6,627 nucleotides of DNA, taken from an uncultured Gammaproteobacteria bacterium (lineage in GTDB: Bacteria > Pseudomonadota > Gammaproteobacteria > Nitrosococcales > Methylophagaceae). The stretch covers positions 1 to 6,627 of the forward strand of contig CAJXPP010000121.1 of the NCBI GenBank assembly GCA_913058195.1, read 5' to 3'. The notes under the pieces are model-generated. The model saw only the letters and a list, made by a program, of their open reading frames with translations. It made no database searches and was not told the DNA's origin. Below, in pieces: positions 5,471-6,627 of the stretch (positions are counted from its first letter, which is position 1; the number at the start of each line of letters is the position of its first letter). The position numbers were made by a program, and so were the translations under genes.

Positions 5471-5476
5471 TATAAT
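5471..5476 (+). promoter_or_regulatory. Candidate -10 box upstream of the lipoprotein gene
   Basis: A perfect TATAAT lies 56 bases before the lipoprotein ATG, but no good -35 is at the right distance; TTGAAC at 5453-5458 is only 12 bases upstream. A second -10-like TATACT lies at 5485-5490. The 111-base gap after the kinase gene, with no terminator seen, allows either a private promoter or read-through. Confidence 0.35.
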
Positions 5477-5532
5477 GTCATTTGTATACTGATCTATTAA
5501 TTAAAGACGATCACTAATAATGGAGAGAGAAG

Positions 5533-6096
5533 ATGTATAAAAACGCATTGTTACTGTTATGTGTCGCCCTATTAATGTCAGCATGTAGCCCTACCTCACC
5601 TATCATTCGCAGTAACTCCAATGCATCGGTAGATATCAATCAATATAAAACCTTTGGCTTTTTTGAGCAGCTGGATACCGATCATCGTTATGAGTCATTA
5701 CTCAGCCAATACCTGAAAGAAGCTACTCGTGCAGAAATGACACAACGTGGATTTGTTTTTAGTAAAGAAGGCCCAGATTTACTGATCAATTTCAGCAACG
5801 TCTTAACTGACAAACAAGAAATGTACAACCATCCAAGATCCCAAGTTGGATACTACAATTATCGCGGACGTATTTATCATGATACTTGGATCGGTTATGA
5901 GCCCTATATAGATAATTATCAACACGGCATACTTACTATTGATATCGTTGACCGACAATACAATAAAACGATTTGGCAAGGTGTTGCCGAGGCGAGAATT
6001 AATAAACAGGATCAGTCAAATCTACAGATAACAACGCTAAAAATTGTATCGGCTATTTTTAAGCAATTCCCAATGGCAGCTGAATTGGGAAATTAA
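5533..6096 (+). CDS. DUF4136 family lipoprotein
   Basis: The 187-aa product has a lipoprotein signal: MYK, a hydrophobic stretch, then LMSAC with the lipidated Cys at residue 18. Ser at the +2 position predicts sorting to the outer membrane. The mature part fits DUF4136: an early strand around QYKTFGFF (38-44), a helix ending EMTQRGF (68-74), PDLLINF (81-87), an aromatic Tyr-rich loop (about 98-130), and the late GILTIDIVDRQYNKTIWQG block (132-150). The family is common in Gammaproteobacteria and has no established biochemical role. The ATG is well supported by GGAG at 5522-5525, seven bases upstream. It ends 21 bases from convergent ubiD, with no hairpin seen in between. Confidence 0.92.
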   Translation: MYKNALLLLCVALLMSACSPTSPIIRSNSNASVDINQYKTFGFFEQLDTDHRYESLLSQYLKEATRAEMTQRGFVFSKEGPDLLINFSNVLTDKQEMYNHPRSQVGYYNYRGRIYHDTWIGYEPYIDNYQHGILTIDIVDRQYNKTIWQGVAEARINKQDQSNLQITTLKIVSAIFKQFPMAAELGN

Positions 6097-6117
6097 TCGA
6101 TACAAAAATTATTAGAT

Positions 6118-6627
6118 TCAGTTTTCTAAATCAATTTCTAATGATTCCCACAGTTCATCAATACGATCAACAATGGCCTGGTCACGCTCAATTGGCCGTC
6201 CCCACTCGCGATCGGTTTCACCTTGCATTTTATTGGTAGCATCCATGCCCATTTTTGAACCTAAACCGGACACAGGTGAGGCAAAATCTAAGTAATCAAT
6301 TGGTGTATTTTCAACTAAAGTAATATCTCTAGCAGGATCCATTCGGGTAGTAATCGCCCAAATCACATCATTCCAGTCACGCACATCAACATCATCATCG
6401 ACCACAATCACAAACTTGGTATACATAAACTGACGTAAGAATGACCACACGCCCATCATCACGCGTTTGGCGTGACCGGGATATTGTTTTTTCATACTCA
6501 CCACAGCCATACGATACGAACAGCCTTCGGGTGGCAAATAAAAATCAATTATTTCTGGAAATTGCTTTTGCAAAATAGGCACAAATACTTCATTTAGTGC
6601 CACGCCCAAAATAGCAGGCTCATCAGG
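6118..6627 (-). CDS. ubiD: 4-hydroxy-3-polyprenylbenzoate decarboxylase, C-terminal part (gene runs off window)
   Basis: The 169 residues present are the C-terminal third of UbiD (E. coli length about 497 aa), which decarboxylates 3-octaprenyl-4-hydroxybenzoate in ubiquinone synthesis using prenylated FMN made by UbiX. The frame stays open to the last base; its first codons read PDEPAILGVALNEV. Blocks close to E. coli UbiD include FYLPPEGCSYR, GVWSFLRQFMYTKF, DDDVDVRDWNDVIWAI, ENTPIDYLDFASPVSG and REWGRPI. The cofactor, manganese and catalytic residues lie upstream, outside the window, so activity cannot be judged here. The in-frame TTG at 6609 is a leucine codon inside the gene, not a start. 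The gene is otherwise normal, ending at TAA 6118-6120. Confidence 0.97.
   Translation of the reverse strand, partial: PDEPAILGVALNEVFVPILQKQFPEIIDFYLPPEGCSYRMAVVSMKKQYPGHAKRVMMGVWSFLRQFMYTKFVIVVDDDVDVRDWNDVIWAITTRMDPARDITLVENTPIDYLDFASPVSGLGSKMGMDATNKMQGETDREWGRPIERDQAIVDRIDELWESLEIDLEN

Noticed and set aside
6607..6609. TTG start for a 163-aa protein
   Set aside because: The reading frame continues unbroken to the window end and matches the interior of UbiD, so this is an internal leucine codon.

Overview
The window is AT-rich bacterial chromosomal DNA from a contig whose first 50 bases are not genomic: they are an Illumina Nextera index adapter ending in the Tn5 mosaic end. Genome sequence starts at about 51. 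The best phylogenetic markers are the UbiD fragment, which follows the E. coli UbiD C-terminus closely from memory, and a nickel-type glyoxalase I whose metal ligands fall at E. coli numbering. With the DUF481, DUF4136 and leucine-rich-repeat kinase genes and the low GC, this suggests a marine-type gammaproteobacterium of the Alteromonadales (Shewanella, Colwellia or Thalassotalea relatives). The genus is an inference. No mobile element, CRISPR array, tRNA or rRNA was seen.

Layout: 1-50 adapter. 51-390 non-coding, ending in a good sigma70 promoter overlapped by a long interrupted inverted repeat. 391-1105 holds three small co-directional genes of unknown function (59, 89 and 78 aa), the first two joined by an ATGA stop/start overlap. 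A hairpin at 1111-1136 separates them from convergent gloA (1142-1525, minus). gloA is divergent from a cytosolic GAF-GGDEF diguanylate cyclase (1647-2606, plus). That gene converges on a DUF481 outer-membrane protein (2812-3861, minus). A 306-base divergent region with two clear inverted repeats follows, then a leucine-rich-repeat/protein kinase fusion (TTG start at 4168, end 5421, plus), a DUF4136 lipoprotein (5533-6096, plus), and the C-terminal third of ubiD (6118 to the window end, minus).

The genes do not form one pathway. gloA detoxifies methylglyoxal, ubiD belongs to ubiquinone synthesis, the cyclase makes c-di-GMP, and the DUF481 and DUF4136 proteins are envelope components. The least explained parts are the three-gene small-protein cluster with its palindromic promoter, and the LRR-kinase gene with its structured upstream region and possibly frameshifted C-terminus. 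Most of the rest is ordinary chromosomal backbone.
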